From Sphagnum compactum (lineage: Eukaryota > Bryophyta > Sphagnopsida > Sphagnales), in NCBI GenBank assembly GCA_965153455.1, contig OZ234493.1, positions 36,136,213 through 36,200,212 on the forward strand: DNA of 64,000 nt. Reading direction: 5' to 3'. The notes under the pieces were generated by a model. It did not search any database and was not told where the DNA came from. It saw only the letters and a list, made by a program, of their open reading frames with translations. Shown one piece after another: positions 22,381 to 33,863 of the stretch. The first letter of the stretch is position 1, and every line of letters begins with the position of its first letter. Made by a program: the position numbers and the translations under genes.

Positions 22381-22949
22381 ATTAGTTTTTTGAATATTGA
22401 AAACATATTGGGATTATAATTTTATGTTAATGAACCACATAATGAACATTGTGACATTATTAAAAACTTTATAGCAACTAGTGCAAAGTTTTACTATTTG
22501 ATGAAAGACACTCTAAATTGGTCAAATTATAGTAAAATTGCACATTAGTTATGTGGGATAACAATTGAAAAGGACAAGATTTCTTGTTGTAAAGTTTTAT
22601 TTTCAATTTGAAACTTAGGGGAAAATGTTGAATGAAAGAAAAATTTAACAAGGTTGAATTTGAAACCATGTGGATACATCAAAATATTTATTTGATTAGT
22701 TTTGAAGTTTTATTACCTAGACAAGCTACTTGGAATAAAGATTTCATAATCAACTTTGTGATAAACATTAAAATTATTTTCACTAGCTAAAGCATGCCCT
22801 ACAGCAAAATAATTCTTGAAACAATTCAAGTTCTATAGCCACTTGATTAATTTAGTTTTTTAACATGTGTAATAATTTAAAATTGCATTGTTGTATGTTT
22901 TCTAGCCAAAAATACTTCCACATTGTAATAACAATATCTACATCCTCCC

Positions 22950-23420
22950 ACAAAAACTTATGCTTTGGAAGTGTTCTTAGTGCTTTTGGACGGATGCCCA
23001 GAGTTATGGGAAGAAGAGTTTCTGAAGGCAGATTTGGTGCTCGCATCTTTGGTGGCTTCGGTAGTCCAAAGGCACCGTTGGAGCAACAGACGAAATGCCT
23101 TCCAGATTCCCCAAATTTGGCAACAAACAGCTCTTATAGCATATGTTGCAATGAAAGCCAACACAAGTGGAGAACAAGTTGTGCAAAATGTTAGAAGAGC
23201 TTTACAAAGGCTCAATGTGGAAGATGAAGGTCTCCAGAAACCTTGTGACTCTTGCTGTGGAAGAGATTCTCACAACGAAAGTGAAAGTCAATTAGAAGAA
23301 AGGGTGATCAAAGTCAGATTCCCGAGAAGCGCAACAAGAGATTCTCACGACCAAAAGTGAAAGCCGACTGGAAGAAAGGGACCAAAGTCACATACATTCC
23401 CAGGGAAGTGCAACTCAATC
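22950..23420 (+). other. Exon-like segment with a 131-codon open frame, unrecognised
   Basis: The open frame at 22,965-23,360 gives a peptide with balanced composition, for example LKADLVLASLVASVVQRH, ANTSGEQVVQNVRRALQRLN and a Cys-containing CDSCCGRDSHNESES stretch. The start is not ATG, so it would be an internal exon or remnant. Other frames are also open over parts of it (22,865-23,194 on the plus strand and 22,958-23,215 on the minus strand), which weakens the case. Its 3' part consists of a 75-bp tandem duplication. A gene fragment is the most likely reading, and I cannot name the family. Confidence 0.3.
23262..23417 (+). repeat. Tandem duplication, period 75
   Basis: Copy 1 starts at 23,262 and copy 2 at 23,337. 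Both carry 'agagattctcac', 'aaagtgaaag', 'gaagaaaggg' and a 'caaagtca' word with indels between. The duplication covers the end of the open frame at 22,965-23,360, and the frame stops inside copy 2. Confidence 0.8.
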
Positions 23421-24240
23421 AAGTGTGATAAATAGAGTTATCCGTAAACTAACCCTGTCTTCACCCTCTTTTTGGGGCTCCTTTCACCCCCTATACCCTC
23501 TTTCTGCAAAGTAAACACGTTTTAATGAATCTCAGTATGAAATGCTGCAACTCAACATTTAGTGCACAAGGTTCGAAACTAATTATAGTAGTTGTAAACT
23601 TAGGAGTAGTGAAATTATATGTAGCAGCAATGGAGGCGCTCAGGAAAAAGGAAAGACAGGATGAAACTCAGTTTACCACCAAAGTTGATGGTTTTCTGAG
23701 TTTCATCCCAGTTGAATGCTAATTCACTTTTTTGCAGGTATTTTAAAAATCTCACCCTGTGTATGACCAAACTCAGGGTTCTGGTGGTGCTGTGTTTTTC
23801 TTACTTTACGGATAACTCTAATGTTGCAAAACAAAGCTAATAATGGACGGGTCTTCTAGGGTCTGCCTGACCTAACTGCTGTGCAAAATCCACCTGCCCA
23901 TTTCTGGTAATGCACATGTCGCACTGCAAATCATGAAAACCATTACGTTACACAATGTGCCAGCAGGTATGTGCCCATTTTGCTGCCCGTTCAGAAATTT
24001 TGGCTCACCCTACCAGGCTCATCCAAATTTATCATTCCCACCTAATTGGGCACAACGGATTGTAACTGGCACATTCCGTGATATACTACTTCCTTGATCT
24101 CTGCTGCCATTCCACCTACCCTGGAACCTGTCAAAGTGGAACTGGCAGACCATGGGCCATATTCTCACATAGGAAAACACCTTCAAGAAAAGGAAACATA
24201 TTAAATAATCAGCAAGTCTATTTTGAGCCGAGACCATTCT
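23420..24240. other. Non-coding stretch between exon-like segments
   Basis: Moderately GC-balanced sequence without a recognisable frame. The 65-codon stretch at 23,525-23,722 includes 'atggaggcgctcaggaaaaag' and a basic peptide but has no identifiable domain. It could be intron or 3' untranslated sequence of the neighbouring exon-like segment. Confidence 0.35.
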
Positions 24241-24640
24241 GGTAATCCGGCCCCTCTCGCCAGTTATCAGGCATAATTGGTATCTGGACTGTGTAGGTAA
24301 AAACTAAAAACTCGAGGAGAGAAGGGAGAAAATTATGTGTTATAACCCCCCCTCTGCTGTACCAATGAGCAAGTCATATGTTGGACAATGCAGTCTAGAA
24401 ACTGGTTACGAAATTTTTTAAAAAAGACCCCGAAAACTGGCTACGAGTTTACGTTTTCACCCGTAGAGGGCTGAAAACTACCAGGGAGTGGACTTCAATT
24501 AATTCAATACTTTTGACCCCTCTCTACTAGCTGCATATTTTTTCTCTCTCTCTAGCCTAGTCCTCAGTTGTCAAAAAGTAGAAACCCTAAATTGAGGGAC
24601 TGAGTCCGGTTGGGCGCACTGGCGACAAGGCAGGCCCACG
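24240..24640 (+). promoter_or_regulatory. Promoter or 5'UTR-like island
   Basis: This short region has CpG words ('gaactcgaggaga'-like, 'cccgtagagg', 'ttgggcgcactggcgac'), a 'tttttctctctctctag' pyrimidine run near 24,540, and an 'aaaccctaaa' telo-box near 24,582. In plants this combination is common around transcription starts. No open frame of convincing length follows on the plus strand. The minus-strand frame 24,587-24,964 starts with GTG and is unrecognised. Confidence 0.3.
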
Positions 24641-24649
24641 GCCCACATA

Positions 24650-25300
24650 AAACAACAGGTCATTCCACGTGTAAGGAGGGGTGATTGGTGACGGTTCTAC
24701 CATCATTTGTTGAGGGGGAAAAGACGCAAATTGTGGGGGATAGAGTGAGTCAGAGGATGCGGAAAGGAAAAATATCTGGCATTCAATAACAATGCAAATA
24801 GTGAGGTTTGTATTGAATCCTATACTAATAGCATTGTGCATTGACACTTGCAAAGTTCGGAGAGGGGGAGGTATTTTTGGCGTCCTGTGTTTGAGTGTCC
24901 TATAGCTTTTCAAGGTGGCCCACATGGGGATGGATGATGGGAAAAGTATGGCAAGTTTATGCACAGTAGGTCCCTATTGGAACACACAGGCTAAATAGAG
25001 TAGACCCTAGGGAATCCATGAATAATAACAAGGGGTGTTGTGTGTCACACTTTGGCCATGCCATTTACATGAAAAAAGTATTTTAAAGGCAAAAGAAGAA
25101 TTATGAAAACTCAAATATTTCACCGTGCAAATATATAATCTTCAAAAAAGGAACCAAAATCCTTCAAGATATTATAACTCTATAACTCAAGTTTCAACAC
25201 AGGCCAAAATATCGTCTTTCAAAATCCTCGTATAAAAATAGACCTATTATTATTATTATTATTACCTAGGTGCCAAAATCCCTTAAGCTACTATACTCTA
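24650..25300. other. Non-coding stretch
   Basis: The sequence is mixed and no RNA gene or domain was seen. A (TTA)n run of about 15 bases lies at 25,246-25,262. Confidence 0.5.
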
Positions 25301-25730
25301 TAATGAATCTGAACACAATGTCTTTGCCTTGGTAGGCAAGGCCAACAACAAAGGGATGGGCAGGCAGCTTCCTTCACACACAACCTTATCCCATCTTTTG
25401 CTGATTCAGCCTTTTGCTTATATTAGCCTCTCTTCACTGTTACTCTCTGTTTGTTTTTCTTTGGGGGCGTTTCTCAAGAATCTGCGCCCCAAGGAAGTGT
25501 TGAAGTTGTGATCCGACGATTAAGGGGAGTCTTGGGTTTGGAAATCTGTGCATCAATGAAGCCCGCCCAGATGCTTCCAAATCTTTCATCCTGTCCCCTG
25601 TGTTGACCAGCCTAAAACCCGAACCCTCCAGTGCAGCCTCAAGGATGGATGATAAGTAGTCATGAAACAGTTTTCTGTCGGGTTCCAGTTCCCTGTCTAA
25701 CCACTGTGGTTAGTTACCTCCGTTGCAAAA
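25300..25730 (+). other. First-exon-like segment, unrecognised
   Basis: A TC-rich leader (25,360-25,470) is followed by a CpG-containing stretch and an ATG at 25,556 opening MKPAQMLPNLSSCPLC, then a stop. Shifting frame shortly after gives a Ser/Pro-rich peptide (LTSLKPEPSSAASRMDD) before another stop. This could be the broken start of a real gene, with one frameshift near 25,603. A further open stretch (25,329-25,511) overlaps the leader and is hydrophobic. No family is recognised. Confidence 0.25.
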
Positions 25731-25889
25731 AAATTTGGGTGCCTACCTACTAGCAACCTGCCCAAGGACTGATAAGAATTTTGAGAATTATTTGAAAAAT
25801 GGGAGATGGATGAAAAAATTCATAAGGTCCTCCTATTGACATTAGTGGGTTCAGGTTGTTCCTAAATTTGCAACACTGAATATTTATGT

Positions 25890-25955
25890 AGATAATTTTA
25901 TAGCCATTGGGAATGGCAAAATATTCAGATAATTTTATAGCCATTGGGAATGGCA
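25890..25955 (+). repeat. Tandem duplication, period 37
   Basis: The words 'agataattttatagccattg' and 'ggaatggca' are repeated exactly, starting at 25,890 and 25,927. They are separated by the unique linker 'aaatattc'. Confidence 0.95.
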
Positions 25956-25959
25956 TCGC

Positions 25960-27200
25960 CATGGATAATCTTGGTGCTTGCCAATCGTCAGGATTAGCCA
26001 TGGTTTAGCCACAACCAATGAACCACATCCAAATTCAACATTTTTGAGCACTGTATCTTTTCTTCAAATATTTGAATGAATGACCTAACTTTTAACCTAC
26101 TATGAATTTATACTTCATATGACATGATACTTCATACTTGAATCATACACATTGGTTACTACCTACTATGGTTAAAATTACAATCAGTAACCAATGTCAT
26201 ATTTGGTTACTTCACCTTTCAACATTCCCATGGATGATGTACAAAGTTCAGGATCTTCAAAATAAAACCTTTGTTTCCCCTACCCCTCCAACAAATAAGG
26301 GTAGTTCCAAGTCAAAAATGAAAGGTACTATCTACAATTGTGTTTGTTCACATTGGATGTTGCAGGTTGCATAAATTTCCTAGAGTGATATAAGACAAGT
26401 ATTTTTTTGGTACAAATTGCCAAGTCCCCATGTTTTGTTTGATGTTAAAGATCCCTGATGTAGTAGTTTCCAATAGCCCACCTTTTGTCCCATATTCCTT
26501 GCCCAAAGTCATACTCTTTCAGCCTATGTTGGTGGGCCAAACGGAAGCCCTAAGTCAAAAGGTTTGAAACTCCCACTTTGTGATGGGCCAATCCACAAGG
26601 CTCTTATCACACAAAAATAACTACTTAAATAGAAGTTTGGATGCACCACAACCAATTGAAAAGATGGTAACACTAGGTTTTTTGAGGGCTTTGAAGTGTT
26701 ATTTCTGCATTTGGAACACCTTGGAAACCTATCTTCCTTGGTATAATATTGGTTTGGATTGTTATTTAAAAAGACATTCAAAGATATTTTTTATTAAAAA
26801 AATTGTATTGATTAAATGACATAAAATTAATGTATTAGATTACAATTCCTTAAAAAGTTGGTTCAAATTTGTCTTGGACTATCTGACACAACTACATTAA
26901 TTTTGGCAAAATATTGAACTTATTATCTGAGCTACAGATATCTAAGCTCCAAATGCTCCATGGCAACGTCAGGATGTCCCCCTCACAGTTGCGTGCTGTA
27001 TGGGTGTGTTCTTCACAGTATGCAAGATGGGTTACCCATGGCCCCCATGACCCTGCATGCAGGAGCACCAAATTTGGATGAACAGTCACTAAATTGGAAT
27101 TATTTTTCATTGGGTTCATGACCATTTGTTAACCACCATGATTAGCACTGTGACATTTTTTTGGTGCTGACCCTTTTGTCCTTGGTTTTATTTACCTTTT
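25960..27200. other. Anonymous DNA
   Basis: Short open stretches at 26,138-26,374 (+), 26,524-26,781 (-) and 26,580-26,819 (+) lack recognisable motifs. Nothing else was noted. Confidence 0.5.
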
Positions 27201-27520
27201 TTTCAAAGAAAAACTACTTGCCCTTAACCTCACCTACCTACTATCCCCATCTTGCCTTACACTAACTTAGAACCCACCACTCATAGGCACATCTTGACCT
27301 CCCCACCTACTTACTTTATATACCTTCAAGCTCCTTACCTACCTACCTACCTACCTACCTACTATCTCCCACCCCCCACTTGCCTGCCTATCTACCTACC
27401 CATCTAATACTCACCTAGTTACTTACTACCCACTTTTCTATATACCTAGTATCGAACTGATGTAGGTACTTACTTCACCCCACTTACCTAGCCCCACTAC
27501 TTGCCTATTTGTTGCTCCAA
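27200..27520. repeat. (TACC)n-rich low-complexity tract
   Basis: The stretch is dominated by 'tacctacc' words, with an uninterrupted run at about 27,336-27,362 surrounded by degenerate cctac/ttact variants. The same tetranucleotide dominates 53,840-54,040, and its complement (taggtagg) appears at 50,700-50,780 and 53,905-53,940. It is a favoured microsatellite of this genome. Confidence 0.85.
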
Positions 27521-27939
27521 CCGAGCCGATAGTTGCTAAAGATGATCAAACCCATGCAACCCATGAAAATATTAAGCTAACCCTGGCTGTTGGTATTGCT
27601 CTTGAGGTTAGTTATATTAGCATGATTTTCACATGGGTTTGCCTCCACTTTGTCCCATTTCATGCATAATGTACAATTAAGGATATTTAATTTTCTTGGC
27701 TGAATTGAATAGAGGTGTTTTTCAAAGGCTAATGAGATGTGCCAAACTTTTCTGAGACTACATGTTTCTTGCAAACCACTCTCTTGATGATAAATAAATT
27801 AAGGCATGAAATATATTTAGGTAGGATTTAAAGCTTTGCTTTAATTAGACATATATGGAGCAAGGTCAATTTATTTGTCCTTTGAAAATGTGGGAACAAA
27901 TATCAATATAAAAAAATAAGAGTAATAATTCCTCTATGC

Positions 27940-28620
27940 TTCATTTAGGGTTTTTAGTTTCATTTGGTTTCATTTTTTTCCATAATTAGTTACTCTTCAT
28001 ATTAAAAAAAAATTGTCATTTATATACAATTGTTTGTTTATTAAATTGTGACAATGCATATACCACTTGTAGGGTCTAAGGTGTGTATTGGTATGGAAGA
28101 TTAGGGTTTGTAAACATGTGAGAATAATGCATGTCATTTATCATTAGTATGCAGGATAATGAAGGTAATGTGTGTTTAAGCTTTAATATAAAAGTAGAGG
28201 TTTTTACATTAAATTTGTAATGATCGGGCTTCATTAAGAAAAGTTAGGTATTATAATTGCAATTTGAAGAGGCGCATTGAAGTTTTTTTCAAGGATAGTG
28301 AAGACAATTTTCAATACAATTAATAATAGTGACTTTTCATCTTTGTCGCATGAAGGGTTTTTGATTTCATGAGGTTTTTTAAAAATTCCATAATTATCTC
28401 CTCATGAGTTTTTTGAAAAACAAAAAATTGACATTTGCACATGATTGTTTGTTTATTAAATAAATTGTGGCAATGCACATATCACTTAAAAGGTTCAAGT
28501 TGTGTATTGGTATCAAATATTAGGGTTTGCAAACATGTAAAAGAAATGCATGTTTAACCATGTTTAAACTTTAATCCTATTTTAACATAAAACTATAGGT
28601 TTTAACATTGGTTCATTTCT
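27940..28620 (+). repeat. Diverged tandem duplication, period about 400
   Basis: Shared ordered words include 'attgtttgtttattaaa', 'gtggcaatgcaca'/'gtgacaatgcata', 'gtgtattggtat', 'attagggtttg', 'aaacatgt' and 'actataggttttaacatt'/'agtagaggtttttacatt'. Copy 1 spans about 27,945-28,215 and copy 2 about 28,345-28,610. It sits just upstream of the MULE remnant and may be part of its terminal region. It could also be an independent local duplication. Confidence 0.65.
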
Positions 28621-28639
28621 TGTACTAGGGGCACATCTT

Positions 28640-29850
28640 GAAAGGTCATAAACATGGGGCAAACACCAAAGTCTCAAAGTATAAAGGTCCAAAACCCTTT
28701 GAGATCACTATTTCGAAATGTGGACTTGGTGTGAAAAAAGGGTGGGTGACATGGAGGTGCAAACAAGATTTCCATTAAAGATTCCACATGCACATGTTCA
28801 CAAGTTCCTCAAAGGTGAACAAGATGATTTGTGTACCTTGGTGGAATGGAACATACACAAAAATGTGTCATAACAAAATGATATCAAAAATTCAACAACT
28901 ACCAACTTGGGTATACTTGGTAAATGTCATATTCCATGCCTTTGCTATTTATTATCTCTATGTCAATGTATTTCACACAAATAGGTTAGGTTTTGCAATC
29001 AAACGAATGTTTTGTAATATGAATGTGGGTATGGTTTAGATTACCATTGAGGAGAACCAAACTATGTTAAATCAACTTATAAAACAAGGTTGTTCAATAC
29101 ATTGTTAATCAAACGGTTATACATATGGTCAAAGGTCATGGATATATCCTTTTATCATTTTGTAAACACCTAAGCAAATGGTGAACCTACACGTGGCCAA
29201 CATGATCATAAATCCATGGTTTGCATGCCACAATATGTTCCATGAATATCCCAAGCTTTAAAGTATCATATTTGGACCTAGTTGATCTTGGGATACACTA
29301 TCAAACAAATATATGATAAACCAAAGCAATTTGGTGGGTATGGGTGAATGTGCGAGAAGCCATGATCACTAATGATTTTATTAGGGAACAAAACATGTAT
29401 ATTTGAACCAAAAATACAAGATTGAAAGTTCCAACACTTGCATCAAATTCAAATTTGGGCATTCACTCACCCGGAGGATGTGTTTTATTTCCAAGATATG
29501 AGTAAAGTTAATGACATTCAAGTGGCATTCACCATAGAAATCCGAACATTCATGTAACTACAATCCATGTTCTTGTGCAACCATAATCCAAGGTTATTTC
29601 AATGGATGCCACATTTGTTTAATGACATGAAATTTCATTTGTTCACATTGATTGCATTTGATGCACATCACACCAAAGAGCTAGTAGTTTGGATCATCAC
29701 AAGCCAAAAGTATGGTGGTGTTTAATTTTCTTTAGAGCAAAAAATATTATGAAGCATGCCCAAATAGAAGCCCTTTTTTTCATTGTTGATAATGCCCCAT
29801 CAAAATTACAAGCAAATGGTGAGTCCTATTTCATCTCCATCTTCTTGTGT
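28640..29850 (+). mobile_element. MULE-type (Mutator-like) transposase pseudogene
   Basis: Plus-strand translation in shifting frames gives the order expected of a MULE transposase. An N-terminal CGLGVKKGWVTWRCKQDF-like part lies near 28,720. FTHPEDVFYFQDM lies near 29,470. A DATF box (29,605-29,616) carries the first acidic residue of the DDE triad. KFHLFTLIAFDAHHTKELVV and WIITSQK lie at 29,640-29,705. FFIVDNAP (second acidic residue, codon 29,788-29,790) comes next. The two acidic motifs are 61 codons apart and in the same frame, though two shifts lie between them. The third acidic residue and SWIM-type zinc finger were not found. The copy is dead. Confidence 0.7.
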
Positions 29851-29899
29851 TTATTGATAGGTTTTAATGTGTGCGTGTTTTGAATATTTGCATATTTGC

Positions 29900-30160
29900 A
29901 TAGTTTAACTTAGGTTAATTAGGATAACCTATGTTAATTTAAATTAGTTTAGATTTTTAAAAAGAAGTGTGTATAATCACATGATGACAATTATTATAAT
30001 ATAAAAAAGATGTGGTGCAATGGTTAATTAGGATTTCAACCCTCAATGTGAAAGTGAAGGGCTCAAGTTTTCACACTTGTAAACTATTTAACCATGCTAG
30101 GGTACTAGGTTGTCTAACTTGGTTAAGTTACCTAAGGTACCTAGCCTAAGCTTGGCACAT
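29900..30160. repeat. Patch of the GGTTAA/CCTAGG vocabulary
   Basis: The words 'taacttaggttaattaggat', 'aacctatgttaattt' and, at 30,110-30,160, 'cttggttaagttacctaagg' match the large array at 20,400-21,650. The tRNA-like SINE candidate at 30,008 lies between the two patches. Confidence 0.5.
30008..30110 (+). mobile_element. tRNA-derived SINE-like head
   Basis: TGGTGCAATGG at 30,013-30,023 fits the RNA polymerase III box A consensus (TRGYNNARNNG) at every fixed position. 'ggctcaagttt' at 30,060-30,070 resembles a decayed box B, and the 36-base gap between the boxes is normal for tRNA-derived promoters. The sequence between cannot be folded into a clean cloverleaf, so a tRNA gene is unlikely. 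The 3' body and tail of the SINE were not delimited. Confidence 0.4.
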
Positions 30161-32000
30161 AACAACATAACACTAAACCACCATACATGTAGGACCACAT
30201 TACCTATTAGTTTACAAAATAAAGAAAATCATTAAATAATCATTATACAAAGGTGGTTTGGTGGAAAGTGTGTAGAACTATTGCCACACAACTTGTTTCC
30301 TAATGCATTTCATTGTGCATAAGTTTTAAACCACTATAGTGGTTTCATAATATTCCATACAAAAACGGGTGGAATGTTGAATTGTTTAGGATGCAATTTC
30401 TAGTAGTGAAAAGTTTGTCATGCACATATGTAGGTAATGCAAGTTTAACCATGAACAATGAAAGTTGCATGATTACATGCAAATATTATTAAGGTCATCA
30501 CTTACAAAATTAGAATTTTGCCCATACATATGTTCAACCATGCAAGGTGGGTTTTTGGTAATATGTAGCTATAACAAAGTCGAACTTATACAATGAGGGA
30601 TATGAAGATCCAACGTGGGTTTTGCAAGTTTAGCCGTAAACATTGAGGGGGAGAATTTGATGCAAGTATTGATGTGGTGTTGATAGAGGAAAATATTAGA
30701 AGACATTTGGTAGGTATAAGCTAGATTGCCCCATCAAGCCTACCCATCAACCATGTGATGTGGGCATCAACCGATAATGATATTGTACAAATAACAAGTA
30801 GGTACATATCCCTCACCCACCTACAAACTCATATGGTGGTTGATAATCCTTGAATGTACCCCAAATGTACATCAATTTAACATGGTCCCTTATTTGGTAT
30901 AACCTTATTCAACTAAGCATCTTCTAGCTTGGTCTCCTCTTAGTTGTCTCAAGATAATCGTGTAGTTCAACATCAATCATCCATCTTTAATATGACATGC
31001 AATGTTATTTGATAATTTTAGTTGCCTAATATCCTTCTCCTTTGGCAATTATGGGTTGCTTGAACAATAAAATGTCCTTAATCGTGTAGTCCCAAACCAA
31101 TTTATAGGGTTCATGTAGTCACAAAATAGTTCCTAAATTGCCTTGCTCAAGTCACTCATTTGTTCTTTAGTTATTATTAGATAATCGACTTTAAGGTCAA
31201 GTTGTCAATCTGTGGGTTACAATCTTGGATTAAATTCCATTTGAATGAAGATTCATGAATCACCTAAATGGATCAATTGAAATGGATGAATTTAATATAC
31301 ATATATGAAAGTATTTTGATGAATTTCATTTCAATCCAATTGAAATCAACCCCCTAAATGGATATAAATAAGTAGATGATCTTGTTCCAATAGAGAAAGA
31401 AAAATCAATTAAATTGATTGAAATCAACCCATATCAATCATCCACTAGTGAAGATAAATGATTTAGCATATATTGACTAAATTAATCCAACTCATTGAAA
31501 TATATTGGTTGAATGAAATTGGTTGAATAGACTTCAATTGATAAAATAGAGATAGGTGAATATAGCCATAAATCTAAATATGATTGTATACAGATTTCCA
31601 ATCATGTAGATTTGGAGTTAAAGTCTCAATGAATTTTTTTAGTGGGTTTAGACATGGATATATATTGTTATCCATGGATGTCTTTGCAATGTGGGTACTA
31701 CAATCTTCAACAACCACTTGTAATGGCAACCCCTTCATCATAGGTCCATACTTGAAATTGTCTCATTTTATTCAAACACCCTAACTAAACAGCCCAATGT
31801 ATTACAGTAGTTCAGGAGCAACTTCAACACCTGTCTATTGAAATTTTGATTCATTTAGAAGATTTTGTGTCGAAAATATATATATTCTTGAATATTCCAA
31901 AAGATTTTATATTTTTTCCTTCACAAAAATGGGTTCTTTGAAAAATGTAATTTTTGAAATTTTCATCATTTCTACAGATGACATAATTAATGTGGAACTG
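30160..32000. other. Anonymous DNA with AATTGA-rich segment and an LTR-like edge
   Basis: At 30,644-30,654 a purine run 'tgagggggaga' is followed by 'atttgatgcaag', the look of a polypurine tract and LTR start on the plus strand, but no coding part of such an element is recognisable. Between 31,230 and 31,560 the words 'caattgaaat', 'gaatttcatttcaat' and 'attgattg' recur on both strands, giving an imperfectly palindromic low-complexity segment. No genes were seen. Confidence 0.4.
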
Positions 32001-33330
32001 CCTTGAAGGACTACTGTGTGCCAATTTAACATGGGAAGGAAGGCTATGTATGCAAAGAAAGGTAAGCAAAGGCAAGTAGGCATGTTTGGTAAGTAGGATA
32101 TGCAAGCAAAAACTTAGTGGCAAAATTCAGCTTGGTTTTTGAGTGGCAAAATCCCATTGGAAATAGGTATAGATATTCAGTAGAAGCTCATTCTTGGTTC
32201 CAGTTCCCTTAGTTTTTTGAACTGAGAGTAGTACTAGGCTGTCAACTATTTGACCACATGGCTAATACCAGTGTACCTAGGACAAAGAAATTGAGGAAGA
32301 TTTCTGTCCTTTGCAAAGCAGACAGCTAAGGGTATAATAATAAAGCCATGTCTGCTTTGACCCACTTCAAACAAATTGGTTCTCCTTAAAAGAAACAAGA
32401 AAGTGCCAAGAATAGGCCCAACCCTAAACCCATCTTTTTGGTTCACTTCTGAACAGTCAAAATATCCCATCCTCAGACTAAACTGCCTTGACCCAACACC
32501 TACACTGGTACCAGCCTTGGATGAATGAAAGACAGGCCCGGCTTTGTGTGCATGGGTAGGTAGGTATATTGTGAACACCTAGGTGGCCTAGATTAAATAG
32601 GTTGCCCCCCACACCCCCCCCCCCCCTTTGTGGAGTTTTTTGGTAGGTTAAATATAGCCCTTGTTGGAGGCCTAACTCAAGAAGGGGACGGGCCCATGTA
32701 GGTTTAGGGTTTAGGGTTCACCATGTGGCCCATCCTCAGCACTGACTCACTCCCAACTCCTTTCAGGATAATTCCGGGGCAAAAGTAAAAAAACCATGCT
32801 TATTCATGGGTGGTTCAAAGGTTCATAAGGGGGTCATGGGTGGTTCATAAGGGATGGGTGGAATGGTGGTTCATATGTGGTTCGAATGCAACATTCCCTA
32901 CCCCCTCCTCCCCCTCTTCATTGCCATTTTAAAAAAGGGTGCGGGGGGGCACAAGAACCCCTCTTTTACAAGGCATGGTTTTTGCTGCTGCCGTGCCCAT
33001 CACTATCTCAAAGGGGTTGAGAGTTAGTTAGTACCGAGGGTGGCCCCGCCCATATGTGTATTCTCTGCATTGTGAAAACTAGGGATGTGTAATAAATATA
33101 TAGGTCTGCTGTTCAAAAACCTTAACATTTACAGGGCCCATAATTTCAAGAGGCCAGATCAAAGTGCACATGAAGGTTGTATTACTTGCATCCTTAATCA
33201 ATTTTGCAAACCACTCATGCAAAAGACTTATGTTTCACATATGTGCATTTATGTGAACAAAAACTGAGCAGTTATGGGGTTGGAAACTAACATGGGCTCT
33301 TATAATTATTCACTAACCGTCCTCTACCGA
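32000..33330. other. Higher-GC anonymous segment
   Basis: Less AT-rich than its surroundings. A 110-codon minus-strand open stretch (32,246-32,578) and others are unrecognised. It includes a C run at about 32,609-32,630, telomere-type 'ggtttagggtttagggtt' at 32,701-32,718, and repeated 'gggtggttcataaggg' words at 32,805-32,885. No gene can be supported. Confidence 0.4.
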
Positions 33331-33332
33331 GG

Positions 33333-33430
33333 GATGGTATGAACTATGTACTTGTAGTGGTTGTTGAATCCCCCTACACAAGGATGGTATGAATTATGAA
33401 CTTGAAGTGGTTGTCAAGTCCCAGTAACAT
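33333..33430 (+). repeat. Tandem duplication, period 50
   Basis: Two copies start at 33,333 and 33,383. Each begins 'gatggtatgaa', continues with a 'tatg..cttg.agtggttgt' core, and ends with a 'caagtccc'/'gaatcccc' word. Confidence 0.85.
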
Positions 33431-33568
33431 TACATTTGCCCATAGTTGTTAATGCAGTCAGCACAAGAATACTGCTGCAAAAAATTTCCCCTAGGCCTGC
33501 TCTTTGCCCCATTCTCTTTCACCTTGTCATTTCTTGACATGTTTTGGGTTCATATCATATATGTTTTG

Positions 33569-33705
33569 AGCATGTTATGAGTGCTAGGGGGGGTATGTAA
33601 CATGCTACATCACCCTTGGAGCATGTTATGGGTGCTAGGGGGGTATGCGACATGTTACATGACCCTTGGCACATGCTACCTGGCATGTTATGTGGCCCTT
33701 GGTAC
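33569..33705 (+). repeat. Tandem repeat, period 50-51, about 2.6 copies
   Basis: Copies start at 33,569 and 33,620 with a partial third at 33,670. The unit carries 'agcatgttatg', 'gtgctagggggg', 'catgttacat' and 'acccttgg'. It lies 140 bp from an unrelated tandem pair of nearly the same period (33,333). Confidence 0.85.
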
Positions 33706-33846
33706 TGGTAACATGAGAGGTTATTGGAGCAAAACATTACAAGGTGAAAAAGCCAGGGCAAAGGGCAGACTGAGGGAAAAACATTGCAGCAGTACTCTTG
33801 TACTTCCTGCATTAACAACTATGGGAAATGTAATGTTATGGTCCCA

Positions 33847-33863
33847 GTCCCCCCCCCCCCCCA
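33847..33863. repeat. Poly(C) tract
   Basis: A run of about 16 C residues. Comparable C or G runs occur at 32,609-32,630, 38,705-38,720, 38,764-38,776, 48,931-48,962 and 54,233-54,260, which is many for an AT-rich window. Confidence 0.9.

Noticed and set aside
22965-23360. Intact protein-coding gene
   Set aside because: No ATG start, competing frames on both strands, and a stop inside a tandem duplication. It is reported only as exon-like.
24587-24964. 125-codon minus-strand open stretch
   Set aside because: It begins with GTG rather than ATG, overlaps a promoter-like island, and has no recognisable motif. Its length is not remarkable for a region of this composition.
30013-30070. tRNA gene
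   Set aside because: The box A fit is good, but box B is decayed and the intervening sequence does not give acceptor, anticodon and T arms. A SINE head fits better.
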